Made by a program: the position numbers and the translations under genes. The notes under the pieces are model-generated. The model was not told where the DNA came from. It was given only the letters and a program-made list of their open reading frames with translations, and made no database searches. Below, piece after piece: positions 25,606-37,690 of a stretch of 57,173 nucleotides of DNA. Each line of letters starts with the position of its first letter. Position 1 is the first letter of the stretch. Source of the DNA: Temnopleurus reevesii (lineage: Eukaryota > Echinodermata > Echinoidea > Temnopleuroida > Temnopleuridae); the NCBI GenBank assembly GCA_036244855.1, contig BQKZ01002575.1:14778-71950 (forward strand). The letters are read 5' to 3'.

Positions 25606-26100
25606 TAGAAGAATACTTCAAATGCTCCAAGAATACCTAGACCTCATTGGATGACGGTATTTGTAATATTTTGAACATTTTTTATTAGTTAAAACACGAT
25701 ATAAAGTATTTTCAAAAAGTTAAGTCGAACGCAATTTCAATGCTCCTTTGTAATGCTATTGAAATCGGTACTGGCTTGTCATTTTTGCGTCCGCACAGTT
25801 GAATACACGGTTTACGGACCTACTGTCTGTGCTCTAGTTAACTTTTCGGAAATAGTTTATATCGTGTTTTAAGAACTCATCAAAATGAACAACTAAATCA
25901 CTTTTTGATGGAATACAAAATACTTAAACATGTTTGAAATGGCGCTGTTTTTTTAGAAGGATACTTCAAGTGCTCCAAGAATACCTAGGCCTCATTGGAT
26001 AACGGTATTTACGATATCTTGAACATTTTTAATTAGTTAAAAACTCATCAAAATGAACAACTAATTCACTTTTTAATGGAATACCAAATACTTTCACCTA
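25606..26100. repeat. Shuffled direct and inverted repeat block
   Basis: Three repeat relations overlap. A roughly 90-bp unit (TAGAAG.ATACTTCAA, CCAAGAATACCTAG, CTCATTGGAT.ACGGTATT) occurs at 25606 and again at 25954, an offset of 348. A second unit (AACTCATCAAAATGAACAAC, then TCACTTTTTGATGGAATAC) occurs at 25874 and 26042, an offset of 168. A third word (TTAAAACACGATATAAA followed by an AAAAGTTAA part) at 25689 is found inverted at 25837-25872. The pattern fits an old repeat element that was partly duplicated and inverted in place. Confidence 0.75.
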
Positions 26101-26469
26101 AGCCTGATTGAGAAGGCGTTGTCTTCCTATATAAAGTATCTGTCGAGTGTTCCTATGACAATAGAATATCAAGGAATACCTTCTTATGTGACGTCATTTT
26201 CGGACGTCGTATCAAGCGAAGTATTCACTTATAACTAATATCATGAAATGTTAAGAGATTCCAGGGTGTAATTTACGATCAAACTGATTTCCTCTTTCAA
26301 ATAATATGATAAAGAATTATTTTGATTTCTGTGATTTGTTTTAAGGAGGTATGCTCATTTTATTCTGTTTTCGTATATTTTAGTTTTTCATATTTAAGTA
26401 AAGTTTTGACAAAATTATACTGTCAATATCGCTGTTAAATGTATTATTCTCTTTATCTCAGTCTCTCCA

Positions 26470-26490
26470 ATTCCTCCTTTCCCCCCCCCC

Positions 26491-26531
<41 letters not shown>

Positions 26532-26625
26532 TCCTCTCTCTTTCTCCCTCTTTTTTCTCTATCTATCTACCTATCTATCTATCTCTCTCTCTTTTTCTCT
26601 CTCTTCCTCTCGCTTTCTCTATATA
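26470..26625. repeat. CT/TC polypyrimidine microsatellite with CTAT part
   Basis: C10 (26481-26490), then TC repeats, interrupted CTTT, a short CTAT tetranucleotide run (26556-26583), then further TC. The Ser/Leu-rich frame across it is a repeat product. Confidence 0.9.
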
Positions 26626-27366
26626 TGCTTCACTATTTCTAAACTGTTTACTTTCCTCCCTATCATTTTCTATTTCACTGACTCAAAATTTGTATTTGTA
26701 ATTTATTTCAATTTTCCCCGATCAGTACATTGTACAATCAGAACTCTCCAAATAATTTCATTGCATTTGATTCCTTTCCTCTTTCAAATTTCGGAAATTC
26801 TCTGCACTTTTTTCGTTCTCTCTAAAGAACATCCCTTTATGATGAATACATATATTGTGCAAAATCGGGGAGGAGAAGCTTATAAGAAATATAAAATACA
26901 AGATATTGCTTTTTGGCCTTTCTACGGTTCCTTTTGATTTCTTTGAAATACGTTATATATCAGCCCAGGGCAATGCACGGATTTAGTAGATGGGAATCTT
27001 CGTTAAGCCGATTTCTAAAAACAGGGAAAGGGGGCAAACCTTTCCATCGTTCCTTCCAGATACAGAATTTCATATTCTTTACACAAGATACCAAGTCACG
27101 ATCTCATAATTTCTCAAAATACCGGGACTAAGTAAAAAAAAATCATAATTGTTCTCTATATTCACTGGTATGTCAAGCAAATTTGACGTTTATATGGCAA
27201 TACGTGTCATAACACCACGTTGCGGTTAAATTCTTAACTGGGACTGTATTCTCTTAATTTTGCTTTTTTTGTCATTATAATCAATGATGGAATTGTCGAA
27301 AATACGATGGGTTCATGCAAATTATTCGATTTCAGAATGTGAAAATGATGTATAATGGCACAGCTT
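26626..27366. other. AT-rich sequence, no feature seen
   Basis: I found nothing beyond ordinary AT-rich DNA before the tandem array that starts at about 27367. A 72-codon plus frame at 26913-27131 has no recognisable domain. Confidence 0.35.
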
Positions 27367-28436
27367 AATATCTTACCATGCAATAACGATTCTTATGTTA
27401 ATGCCCTGTGAATTACCTTGATTCATTGTCTCTTTGTGTACTCCCATTAATTGATAGAATAAGTATAACCATTTTCTCATACGGCTTCATCACGCAAAGT
27501 GACACCTCACCCACCACGTACTCACACACACACGCATACACACATATATATACGCATCTACATAACCACCAACGAACATACACACTCACACACACACATT
27601 CACACATACGCACACACACCTACACACAAACACATATACCTCGTAATATTGGCCACCCATCTAAAAGCCCTGGATCCTTGGGTGTTTGTTAACACACATA
27701 CACCTCTTCAATTTACACCATCTACCTTTGCACACCCACACACATACTCACATCCGCACGATAGTCAATTCTTCTTTTCTAATGTAATCGTGATGAATAA
27801 TGGTGCTAACAATGATCATTAATAATGATAATAGTAAAAGTAATGATAATAATTGTAATAATAATAAAAACAATAATAGTCGTCGGGCATACTGAAACGG
27901 TAGAAAAGGGACTGGGACACCGCCTAGCGAAAATCGAACATAAAGAAACTTCAGAAAGCCGCTATTCTCGGAATGACAAAACTTCTAAGAGAAACACTGA
28001 GGCAAGAGAATGATATATATGTACTTCTGAAAATGCATAGTACTTTTGGTTAAAATGAATTCTTCAATGGAAAATTAATGATACAATCATATTGATATCA
28101 ATTATAATAATGATAATGATAATGCTTTCATCAATTCAATTCTAATTTTTTTAGTTTAAATGAGTTTAAATTCTTTTCGCCCATTTCGGCAAGTTTGGTA
28201 TTACAAAATAGCTATGACGTATAATGATAGAGCTTCTCAAATCAATATCATACCTCACTATACAATAATGATAAGGTTGTTCATACCCGATAAATCACCT
28301 TGAATCATTATCTCTTTGTGTACTCCCATTATCATTTCTAGAATATAATTACTTTATAATTAAGATATCGGGCTTCCCCTCGTCCAATCGAAAGAATCCC
28401 AAGGTGACACTCATCCCATTTTACACGTACATCCAC

Positions 28437-28443
28437 ACGCGCA

Positions 28444-28486
<43 letters not shown>

Positions 28487-28578
28487 CAATATGCCGGTCA
28501 CATATCTAAAAGTCCTCAAAGTATGGGTGTGTGTGTGTTAACGCACACCTCCTCGATCTACATCATCTGCAATTGCAC

Positions 28579-28612
<34 letters not shown>
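28437..28612. repeat. Two CA tracts within array unit 2
   Basis: Nearly pure CA runs at about 28446-28483 and 28579-28611 flank the unit-2 word ATCTAAAAGTCCTC and a short GT run with GTTAACGCAC. Confidence 0.85.
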
Positions 28613-28614
<2 letters not shown>

Positions 28615-29472
28615 CACATATATACATACCCTAAATGCTGGTGACACACCATACTCTCTCAATTTACATCATTTAGAATAGAAAACCCACACTTATACAC
28701 ATACCCCATGACGCCCTATATTCATCCATTCTGTAATATAGCAACAACAATAATAATGATAATTATAATAATAATTTTGATAATAATGATAATGATATTT
28801 TCAACAAGTCAGCTCCCAATTCTATCAAACCGGAGGAATTGAAATTCTCTTTCCCATTTTCAGTAAGTTCATTTCTCAAATCAGTGTCATACTATAACGA
28901 TCCCTTTATTCAGGACTTATAATTTTTCCGCCTTCCTTTTGTCATTTGTAGGATATAATTACTTTATTCCTGCTGGTGGATAATTCATATATAGGACTTC
29001 ATTGTGACATCCAACCCACAACACATGCACACACACAAATACAATTACACAAACACACACATAAACATACACATACACACGAACACACATACGCACACAC
29101 ACATATCTTTAAAAATTTGTCCACAGCTTAGATCTAGAAGTCCTCAAATTATGGGTGTGTGTTAGCGTACACATCCTGGATCTACATCATCTCATTACAC
29201 ACCCATACACAAATCCCGCGATGTCCTATAGTCAATATTCCTGCGTAATGTAATGACAATAATGATAAAATCAATACGAATAGTATCAATATTATTGATA
29301 ATGATATAAATGATGAGAATAATTATTGTGTTAAAGTGAACTACAAGTTTCAGGAAATCGTCCCAGTTGATTTCTGTTTACCCATTTCGGCAAGTTTAAT
29401 GTTATAAAATGGTTATGACGTATAATGGAAGAGCTTCTCAAATCAATAGCAAATATCACCGTACAATAATGA

Positions 29473-29772
29473 TTCTTTTGTTCAGGCCTCATAAATGGCC
29501 TTGATTCATTTTCTCTTTCCGCACTTCAATTGTCATTTTTAGAATCTAATCATTTTAATCAACCCGGGGGGGGGGGGTGGCTCTTACAAAGGGCTTCATC
29601 AACAATTTTCGCGATAAATCACAAACGCGAGAAGCTCGCGCCTTCTTTTGTTCAGGCCTCATAAATGGCCTTGATTCATTTTCTCTTTCCGCACTTCAAT
29701 TGTCATTTTTAGAATCTAATCATTTTAATCAACCCGGGGGGGGGGGGGTGGCTCTTACAAAGGGCTTCATCA
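29473..29772. repeat. Near-identical 129/130-bp direct duplication around a G run
   Basis: 29473-29601 is repeated at 29643-29772. The copies appear identical apart from one G in a 12- versus 13-bp G run. The 41-bp spacer contains a CGCGAG-AAG-CTCGCG hairpin. The two copies are far closer to each other than any two array units are, so this is a recent local event or an assembly artefact at the G run. Confidence 0.9.
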
Positions 29773-29809
29773 TGTCCGGTTGAACGAATCACTTGGTGAC
29801 ACATACCCC

Positions 29810-29813
29810 CATC

Positions 29814-29862
<49 letters not shown>

Positions 29863-29921
29863 CACAAAAACACAAAAAAAAAAAAACACACACACACACA
29901 CACACGCACACACACACATTA
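29810..29921. repeat. CA/CG microsatellite with A-run interruption
   Basis: CACA with CGCGCG at the start, an A12 tract with CACAAAAA interruptions in the middle, then CA again. It terminates the tandem array. Confidence 0.9.
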
Positions 29922-29960
29922 TCCCCCTAAACCATATCCCCCTCTCTCCCTCTCAAGGAA

Positions 29961-32120
29961 GCCCTGACAATTTACATAAAAGAAATCCAATCGATGTTCA
30001 TAATTCATTAAGGATAGTGATGGTGCAACAAAAGTGGTAAGATGACACAGACATCCCCATTGAGACGCTCTTCATTAACACACAGATGAAGACAAAAAAG
30101 TGTTGCTTTTTTACTACGCTTTCCCTATATATGCTTGAAGTTTTCCCGGGGATATATCAATGTCTTTAATAAGATTACCTTAAATAAAACCCCGTCAAAA
30201 ATTCTGCCACATTCGTCAATGAAACGCACTTTTCTCTTTCTTCTTAGGGAAAGTAAAATGGTTTATTTCTTGTACCTCTATGTGTAACTTAACAGCTGCC
30301 CGCAATTGCAAACACGCCCAAAATATTGTGTTAATCCAGACGTCAACATTTCTTACTCCTGAACTACATTTGGGACAGGATGACCTGGTGTTCTGTCAAA
30401 AACTACGTGGTCTAATATGCAAATATGATTAGTAAGACTATTCCGTGTCGACGCCAGGCAGTCATCTGGTCCAGCTGATTGAAAACTAAATTTGGTTCGG
30501 ATTTAATTACCGTCCGTCGCACATCAAGAGCGACATGCGACTATAAAAAAAAATCCATTTACAGTGTGACTCCCCCACCCACTGATCTCTTGTCACTTGA
30601 CGCGTTAACTGTCGCTTTCTGAATGAAAATTTCAGCCAACGTCTCAACAAATATCGTCATGTTGTACGCTTGTGTTTCTTAGGCACTTTTGGCAGTAGAC
30701 TTTAGTATATGAATGTTTCCACAAAACGTTCAACCAGCGTGGATATCTAAACTCACAATGTTAAATAAAACAAGCTACGACGTTTGCAATCGCTTCAAGT
30801 AGATATATTTGGGGAAATGATTCTGTCGTAAAGTCAGGGTAGCCTACACAACGTATTCAATGTAACTGCATTTAAAGTTTAGTGTTTTTAAATACAAGAT
30901 TTATTTATTTATTTATTTCGTCTTATCCTGTCTGATTAGATACAAGCTAAGCTATATTTGATTATTTTTCAAGAAAGCAATGAAAGAGAATTTTAAAAAT
31001 AACTACGTTTCAAATAAAAATCTAGCTGAGATCTAAAAGCAACACACCGTGTTTATATCATAGGCAAATTTGATTTCCAAATAATCAGCAAATTAGAGTA
31101 TTTTAATATAAAGATATCTAAATTACATATCTTGGTATCAATAGAATACCAAATTAAAAATTCTTCCATTATATGACCTGATGATATTGGTGATGCAAAG
31201 ATTTCAATATTCTATGAAGATCGACTGACAAGCCCCTAAATAATAATAAAATATAAATATATATGTAAAGGCAATCACACTTTTATAGTGATTTAGTTTT
31301 TGCTTTTATCAAACAATACTTTCGCAACATTAACTACAAAAATGGTTATGTAGTCCTTACAATTTTCACAAAATAATTAAGTAATGTGATTATATCATTA
31401 CTATTCTATTTGTAATTGATATAGAAAGAGATTGTCCTTCCGGTTGCACTATAGAGAAATGTCAAAGACCAATCCCCTCAAAATCGTATTAGATTGCAAA
31501 GGTTTAAAGACATGAAATTATATCCCAAATGTATTAAATGAAATAATACTTACTGCTAGTAGATAAACGTCTTCCGCACGTCATGCCCTCGGTGTACTAC
31601 AATACATGATACCTTTGTCGGAGATCGCTCATCCAAACTGCATCTTTACCTCTTAAGTTAAATTTAAGTTCAATTAAGGAGCTCGAATTTCATGACGATA
31701 TTAATACTAATGGGAAAATGAGCATTTTGTAAAAGTGATGATGACTCGGAATGTTTGCAGGTTTGCCTCGTGCTTGTATAAAATAATAGGACAGGGTGAG
31801 AGACAAATTCAAAACATTTTATGTGGTCAGATCCAAAATGATGTCTTGTTTGGGGTGTGGAAAGTTTAGCAAGGGTGTCGTGATATGTTTTGTTGAGATG
31901 ATTATCCCTGCGTATTTAAGAATCCTTTTCTTTTTGGATGATTGCATGCATACTGGACAAAATACAATCTTTCGAAAACTGCAAAATCTCATTTGCACCT
32001 GGTTGACAAAGAAAAGTAAATCACAAAAGCGTGTGCGTACTTAAAGTAGCATATACTACACATGTACACACACCCACATATCCCCACACACGGATAGAAG
32101 AAATGTGCATTTCCACCACA
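29961..32120. other. AT-rich sequence, no gene seen
   Basis: Contains a TTTA tetranucleotide run at 30900-30918. I see no RNA gene, no transposon arms and no recognisable protein. The 82-codon frame at 31796-32044 has no domain I know. Confidence 0.4.
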
Positions 32121-32270
32121 TTACACTGCAAAAATGCCAATGTAAAATTTAGCTGGTGTTGTAATGCATAGATACCGGATGGTGTGGAATTACAGTATGG
32201 GTGTTAATTTAACACCACCCGATATACGACAACACCAACCAAGTTAAACACCGGCGTTTTTACAGTGTAA
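32121..32270. mobile_element. MITE with TTACACTG(C/T)AAAAA ends, 150 bp
   Basis: The left end TTACACTGCAAAAATGCCAA runs into AGCTGGTGTTGT. The right end in reverse complement reads TTACACTGTAAAAACGCCGG and runs into GGTTGGTGTTGT. Arms of about 40 bp enclose a short centre with further GGTGTTAA words. The CACTG(T/C)AAAAA terminus is a common end of miniature elements in marine animals and fish as I recall. I do not assign a superfamily, because no convincing target duplication is visible. Confidence 0.8.
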
Positions 32271-32964
32271 ATCGTTTATTTTTGGTGTGGAATTTAAAGT
32301 ATTAAGGGAAGGAGATATTTACGTTCATTATCAATAAGCTTAAACGTAGCCTTTGAATCATAAATCAACAACCCTTAAAATGTTCAGATGTGAGACTTTA
32401 GGAGACTTATATTTGCATGCACAACAATATTAAAGATGATTTCACATGCTCGTCAGCGCCTATGGAAGGATTTCTTCAGCCAGGCCAAAGTACAATCACC
32501 ATTAAGCACACTTAACGCGTTTTATTACTGCAGTAACTTAAAGTGTCTACTTGAGAAGCTAATTATATTATAAATATTTGTTTTATGTTGGAAACTTGTG
32601 AGACACCTTAAGATTATGAAAATAATTGATAATGACAAAGATGAAAATAAACAAGAACAATACAACGAAAAACACTTACTGATAAGTTGCTGATGCAGAT
32701 GTTGCCTAATGGAAGTATTCACCCAAAACACGAATTTCAAATGATTTTTTATGACGATCTGATCAGTTTTGTATTGTCAATTTTACACCTTGAGTGAGAC
32801 CGTCACAAAAGGGTGCAATCTGCAGGATATCTATACTATATATTGCACACTTTAAGGGAACTGATTTTAACCTTAGTGAGACACAAATGGAAAATGTCTT
32901 ATAGAATGAAATGAGAATCTATCTATTCATCTACTTGTGTATAGTGGTACGTATGAATGGAGAA
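32271..32964. other. AT-rich sequence, no feature seen
   Basis: No gene or element recognised between the MITE and the SINE head that follows. Confidence 0.35.
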
Positions 32965-33060
32965 GGCTCTTGGTTTTCAATCAGACAAGCGGTTCCCCGA
33001 GTCCACGTACCCACGGGTTCGAGTCCCGCAATCACCACCCTTTTGTAAGCGTTACCCCTC
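32965..33060 (+). mobile_element. tRNA-headed SINE
   Basis: A near-perfect B-box (GGGTTCGAGTCCCGC, 33015-33029) lies about 45 bp downstream of an A-box-like region (GGCTCTTGGTTTTCAATCAG). AATCACCACCCTTTTGTAAG and further GC-rich body sequence follow. The spacing fits a tRNA-derived head. The A-box is weak and the 5' acceptor strand does not pair clearly, so a functional tRNA is unlikely. Confidence 0.55.
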
Positions 33061-36000
33061 CTCTCTGTACCCGGGGTTGTAAGTGGCTTAAGTCAGGATG
33101 AATATTATAGTACTATACACGCGATTCCAGCACCGTTGATTATATACTTCTGTATGAAAATAGGTTTGTTATTGATCCGAGAAGGATTCTCCCAGTTTGT
33201 ATTCCTCTGAATATTGAAAGGTAAGAGCTTCTGAATTTTCTTGAGTGTATGTAATTCAAAGCATGATTTTTTTTTCAACTTTACGTTTCACCATTCTGCA
33301 AAAGAATGGATTTTTCCATGCTAAAAAATAATGATATTTTGTTTCGCACTTATCAAAGTTGTCATATTTTATCATTTTCCGCCTGGTTTGAAGATAATCA
33401 CATTATGTCAGCATTTCCTTCTAATCCAAACTACCGAAGTGGCCCGAAGCCAAAAATCTAAATATGTCACTCTTCATTAATTGTTGTCTCCCTTTTCCCG
33501 CGTCACACCTCATTGTTAAATTCATTAACACCCCCTCTCCCCCCCCCCCCTGTTTCACGATTCTCATTGCTTCCGTTTAACCTATTTTTAGTGACCCTGA
33601 AATACATTTTAATTTTCCATATTTCTCTGGGAGTAAACACGATCACTGTAACACCGGTTTCTTTAGTACAACTCTTCCTTTTTTGATCGATATTGTAATG
33701 AGCTGATAATGGCACCGAGGATATCCGCGAGTCATGACTTTTCCGGTAAACGAACCATTTAAACCACGTACCCTGCGCCTATAAAGAAAGGAAGAAGGGG
33801 TTTCGACGGATGTGGGCATTGTGAGAAAGCGCAGACTCCTTTTTTTTGTAATAGATGCGTAGTCACCCCATTTCGAGTATTTGATTTTAATACCTGACTA
33901 AACATCTATTCGCCGGTTCATGCTTAGCAAAGTAGTACAGAAATTAGGTCATTTCTTTGTTACTTAGGTATGTAAAAAAAAAAACGGAATTAAATGGAGT
34001 TGGGAGCTTTACCAATACTACTGCGATGTATTCCCCACCCTCCCATTTTTTTTCATTCATTTTCGTTTCTGTAGAATAATGGTGGCTCCTTGTATAACGC
34101 ACAGGTCCACCTTATCGGTGCTCATGGCGCTGAAATGATGCTGGGAAAATTCATATTTGAAATAATAGATACGACATGAAAAATAGATATATAGTTTTCC
34201 ATCCCAGTGACCATATTATAATCTGATGTAAGATCTCCTACACCATATTAAGTAATGGCGTATGTCAATAGAATCAGGATCAATCAATTGTTTTTTATGC
34301 GGGACACAGAAACATGCTCTATATACACCAGAGCAAAATACTTCATAAATTTATGAAAAACACCATTTCCCAAATAAATAACCAGTATGCATTGGACATA
34401 GCTTCAGAAGAATATGATATAAAATTTCACCCAGTTTTCATTTAGTCATTAGAACTAAAAATACCTGAACAATTTGAAAATTTTACAACACGGACTCATC
34501 CAACTTGAAAAATCAACTTCTTTCAACGTTGCATTGTGATCGCTGGAGTGCACATTTCTAGACGTCTATATGGCTACTATAAAAATATACATGATTGTAA
34601 TTTCTGTTGCAATGTCGGGGAGTCGTTTATGTCCACGCCGTCATCAAAGTGTATGCAAGTCCGGGGAGAGTAAAAATATATTATCATCATAGAGGATCAT
34701 GGGCATCGAGAAAGTAATCAGTCAAACTATTTTCAATTTTTTTTCCAAAGTATCTTACAATTTCTGGCTAATTCTGAAGGCAAGTCACGCGGGGAATTGT
34801 TAATTAAGGTTGCTTAGTCGCTTGCATTACAATAGAACATAAATACCCAGTCTTGCAATATTTACTGCAGCAAACACGATTCCTCTTTATCGATGTATAA
34901 AAACGTCACTTTTCCTCATATAATTATTTTCTCATTAGAATACTTGTTATTCATTCCTTAAGTACAATATGCGACTAATTTAGTATAAAACCGTCATTGC
35001 ATATAGTTGGAACGTAGAAATTATGACGTTGAAATACAACAAAAATAAATGGCCTATAATCAGAACAAATGATGTTTGATATAAAAAAAAAAAATCCAAA
35101 GCGAATTCACGCCTATATAATCATGAACGATTAGCATGATTCTAACGATTATACTACTACAAAAGCCGCAAGCATGTTATGTCTACGAGATTACATTCAT
35201 ATTACACGACGGTAGCATAACTTATTTTCCAGTCTTCTGGTATTAAGTCATTAGTGGTTTTTCGAAGAAAACATAATGAAAATCCCCTTTATTCCTGTTC
35301 TTTTCTATAATACTTGTAAACAGCATTATCCAATGTGTTCGGGTGATGTTTTCATCTTAAACCTTAAAAAATAAAATTCTTCCCAATTGTAATTTTGTTC
35401 AAGAGGAGCAGAAAAACATATTAACAGAAAAAATTGGGAAATATCGTAACAATAAAAAGAAAGTTATGAATGTTTGAAGTACTCTGTTCATATCAATGTT
35501 ATAGAATGTTACTTTTCCCCGAAAAAGATGATTTCATCAAATCCTTAGCTACAGCATATCTTCATGAGAAATATGTAGACCCATTATTTGGATGTATACA
35601 TTAATACCATTTTTTAAAATCTTTCTGTATGTAGAAATGATCAATTGTTCACCATAAATATAAGCAATATAATGGTTAGTAGTTTTCAAATCATTAAAAA
35701 TGCATAGCCTTTGTTATAAGTTGATCAATTTTCTTAAAACTTTTATGTTCTGCTCACCAAAGTTTTCTACTCCTGGTAAAGAAAAAAAAAGACTATTTTT
35801 GGGTGGAATCTTCTTTTAAAGAAAATTTCAATAAGCAATGCCCTTTTTCATCCGCCCACCGTGGTTATACCAAATAGTCAGGCGGAGTGTTATATAACGA
35901 AGTGACCTCGTGATACATGTAGTGTCTGAAAATAACATGAAATATGATCCAAAGTAAATTCGTACTTATTCGAATATACCTCAAACTACCCATTGCTAGG

Positions 36001-37063
36001 TTGTGAGCATGAACCAAAATAATTTCCTGGACGAGTCATTTTAACCCTCTGCCTACTGAGCTGGGCCCATTTTGGATGATTAGTTGTGAGGACCGCATCT
36101 CCCTGTCTCGTGAAATATGATCCATGGCTTGAGGGTAATGATTGCTGTTCATACAACATGAAGACGCTTCATCGGTATCAAGTATCAAATGGAGCAAAGT
36201 ACAACGAAGCAGAAAAACATCCACTTCCCCCTCCCAACATTACTATCCATCTGAAGTACCCATCTCTATTAACTCATCATGGAATAATCTTTCATCCCAG
36301 GAGACCTCTTTATCGCTAGCCATCCTACTTTTTTTCTTCATTTACTCCCTTCCCCTCCCGCTTCCGATATTTCTCGTCTATCCGCTGTTTCAGGCCATGG
36401 CGATGGGCCCTGCCTCACCATATGATGTTTGCTAATCAGCGAGGCTGCTATTTAGTTGACCAAGAAATATGGGTATATTTCCTGCTTTTATCTGCATGAA
36501 CATAGAAAGCATCAAGGTATCTGTTCTGGGGCCCCGTTTCAAGAAACCACGACATAGTGAAACTAGCAAATATCCTGTAGATATGCGCGTCATATCTTTG
36601 GCGATTGTTCCAATACGCCACGTATGACATACTTACGACAATTTTGTTTCACCTAACCTTGGTTTTTTCCATTTCCGTAAACAGGGTAAAGCATCAGCAA
36701 CCTTCCATTGATATTTGATTTCATCCGTCTTCTCTCCAAATGTTCTTGAATTTTATCTAGATCAAGACAATAGACGGAAGGCCAGGGCAGCAACTTGTTT
36801 TGTTGGGTTTTTTGTAGTGTGGCAGATGTAACCAGAGATGAATACAAATGCCCAGAATGACCGAACTCACAATATTTATGAAGATGAACACAAGTATTCG
36901 TATATGGTAGTATTATCAGGCTTTACACTCTTTTTTTCGAGGAAGTATTTACATTTCTCTCCGATGTATAGGCGTCGTGTATAGAGAAGCCGTTATCCGT
37001 GTTTTGAGATGTACGAGTCTGTATTTTTTGTTTCAAAGAAAACTCCATTCCTATGTAAATGCT
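33061..37063. other. AT-rich sequence with a poly-C tract, no gene seen
   Basis: A C12 run lies at 33539-33550. At 36528 a GGGGCCCCGTTTCAAGAAAC word resembles the start of a dispersed marine-invertebrate repeat, but I cannot define its end. Two overlapping plus frames near 36086-36435 have no recognisable domain. Confidence 0.4.
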
Positions 37064-37230
37064 TAAATCACACAATTGCGTTTATAGCCAAAATGTTAAT
37101 TATTTGATTCTGCCTATTACGGAAGACGCTCGGCGTGTGTCGAATACGTTGGCCTTCGGTCGGCATATACGTACATGCTATATGTCGTTAGCCAAACGTA
37201 CCTTCTGCGCGTAGGGACAGTCAACTAAAT
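37064..37230. mobile_element. Truncated relative of the 39.6-kb foldback element
   Basis: CTTAAATCACACAATTGCGT and TTTATAGCC at the left match the ends of the elements at 39568 and 3207. An inner stretch in reverse complement (TACGTTTGGCTAACGAC, then GTATATGCCGACC) matches 39665-39705 (TACGTTTGGCTATACGA, then GCATACGCCGAAC). The opposite arm is not evident. It lies only about 75 bp upstream of another foldback element. Confidence 0.5.
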
Positions 37231-37301
37231 TCATTAAAATCAGCATACATTATCTATTAAGACAACTAACTGTAGCTTTAGACATTTTGACTGCCTGCGT
37301 A

Positions 37302-37690
37302 AAGGCCACCGCACACTACGCGACTTTTAGTATTAAGACCCGAGACCAATTTTGCAAATACTGAACACTGCAATACGTTGTCTCACGGCGAGATACTTGC
37401 AACTTGAAAATTTATGGAGTAAAGTGAAACCTCTTTATAACAAGGTCCTTGGGACCATGAAAATTACCTTTTTATATCAGGTTCCTCACTATATCAGGGT
37501 AAAAATACAAAGAACTATAAAGAGCTGGGACCAATGAAATCACCTTGTTATAACAGATATCTCGCTATATCCGACCTCTTTATAACGAGTTTCCACTGTA
37601 ACAAGATAACTAGTACTTCGCCGTGTTCAGTGTTTGCAAATTTGGTCATGAGGTCTTAAGACTAAAAGTCGCGTGTTGTGCGTTGGCCTT
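37302..37690. mobile_element. Foldback element with GGCC termini, host of a nested element
   Basis: The left arm (37302-37368) reads AAGGCCACCGCACACTACGC and continues CGACTTTTAGTATTAAGACC and GCAAATACTGAACAC. The right arm in reverse complement (37690-37624) reads AAGGCCAACGCACAACACGC and continues CGACTTTTAGTCTTAAGACC and GCAAACACTGAACAC. The match extends about 67 bp with few differences. The right end is flanked by TTAA and the left by TAAA, so a TTAA target (piggyBac-like) is possible but not shown. The centre holds a separate element at 37422-37598. Confidence 0.85.
37422..37598. mobile_element. pogo/Tigger-like MITE nested in the foldback element
   Basis: The right terminus in reverse complement reads TA-CAGTGGAAACTCGTTATAAAG and the left reads TA-AAGTGAAACCTCTTTATAAC. 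Both continue into an AAGAGGTC/AAGGTC word. TA flanks both ends, as expected of Tc1/mariner-pogo target sites, and CAGTGGAAACTCGTTATA is the typical Tigger-style end as I remember it. The terminal C of the left end is mutated to A. Repeated CTCTTTATAA and TTATAACA words fill the 177-bp body. There is no room for a transposase, so it depends on an outside source. Confidence 0.8.

Larger units (their letters stand above)
27367..29960 (+). repeat. Diverged tandem array of about four 0.57-0.89 kb units
   Basis: Four units start near 27367, 28250, 28885 and 29450. Each begins with an AATAATGAT-like word and a TTCA(G/T)...C(T/C)TGA(T/A)TCATT...CTCTTT block. It continues with a TTGTCATTT..TAGAAT-type word and a GTGACA(C/T) word before a CA tract. 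Units 1-3 then share ATCTAAAAG(C/T)CCT and TGGGTGTGTGTTA, with (T)CTACATCATCT in units 2 and 3 and a related word in unit 1, and end in AAT/GAT trinucleotides. Units 1 and 3 also share CCCATTTCGGCAAGTTT and TATGACGTATAATG(A/G)(T/A)AGAG. Unit spacing of about 885, 632 and 567 bp reflects growth and loss in the CA and AAT parts plus an insertion in unit 1. No protein is encoded. The Thr/His-rich frames are CA-repeat products. Confidence 0.8.

Noticed and set aside
28437..28486. CRISPR-like array in the 27-30 kb repeats
   Set aside because: Units are hundreds of bases long, diverged and built around microsatellites. There are no short identical repeats with unique spacers, and the DNA is eukaryotic.
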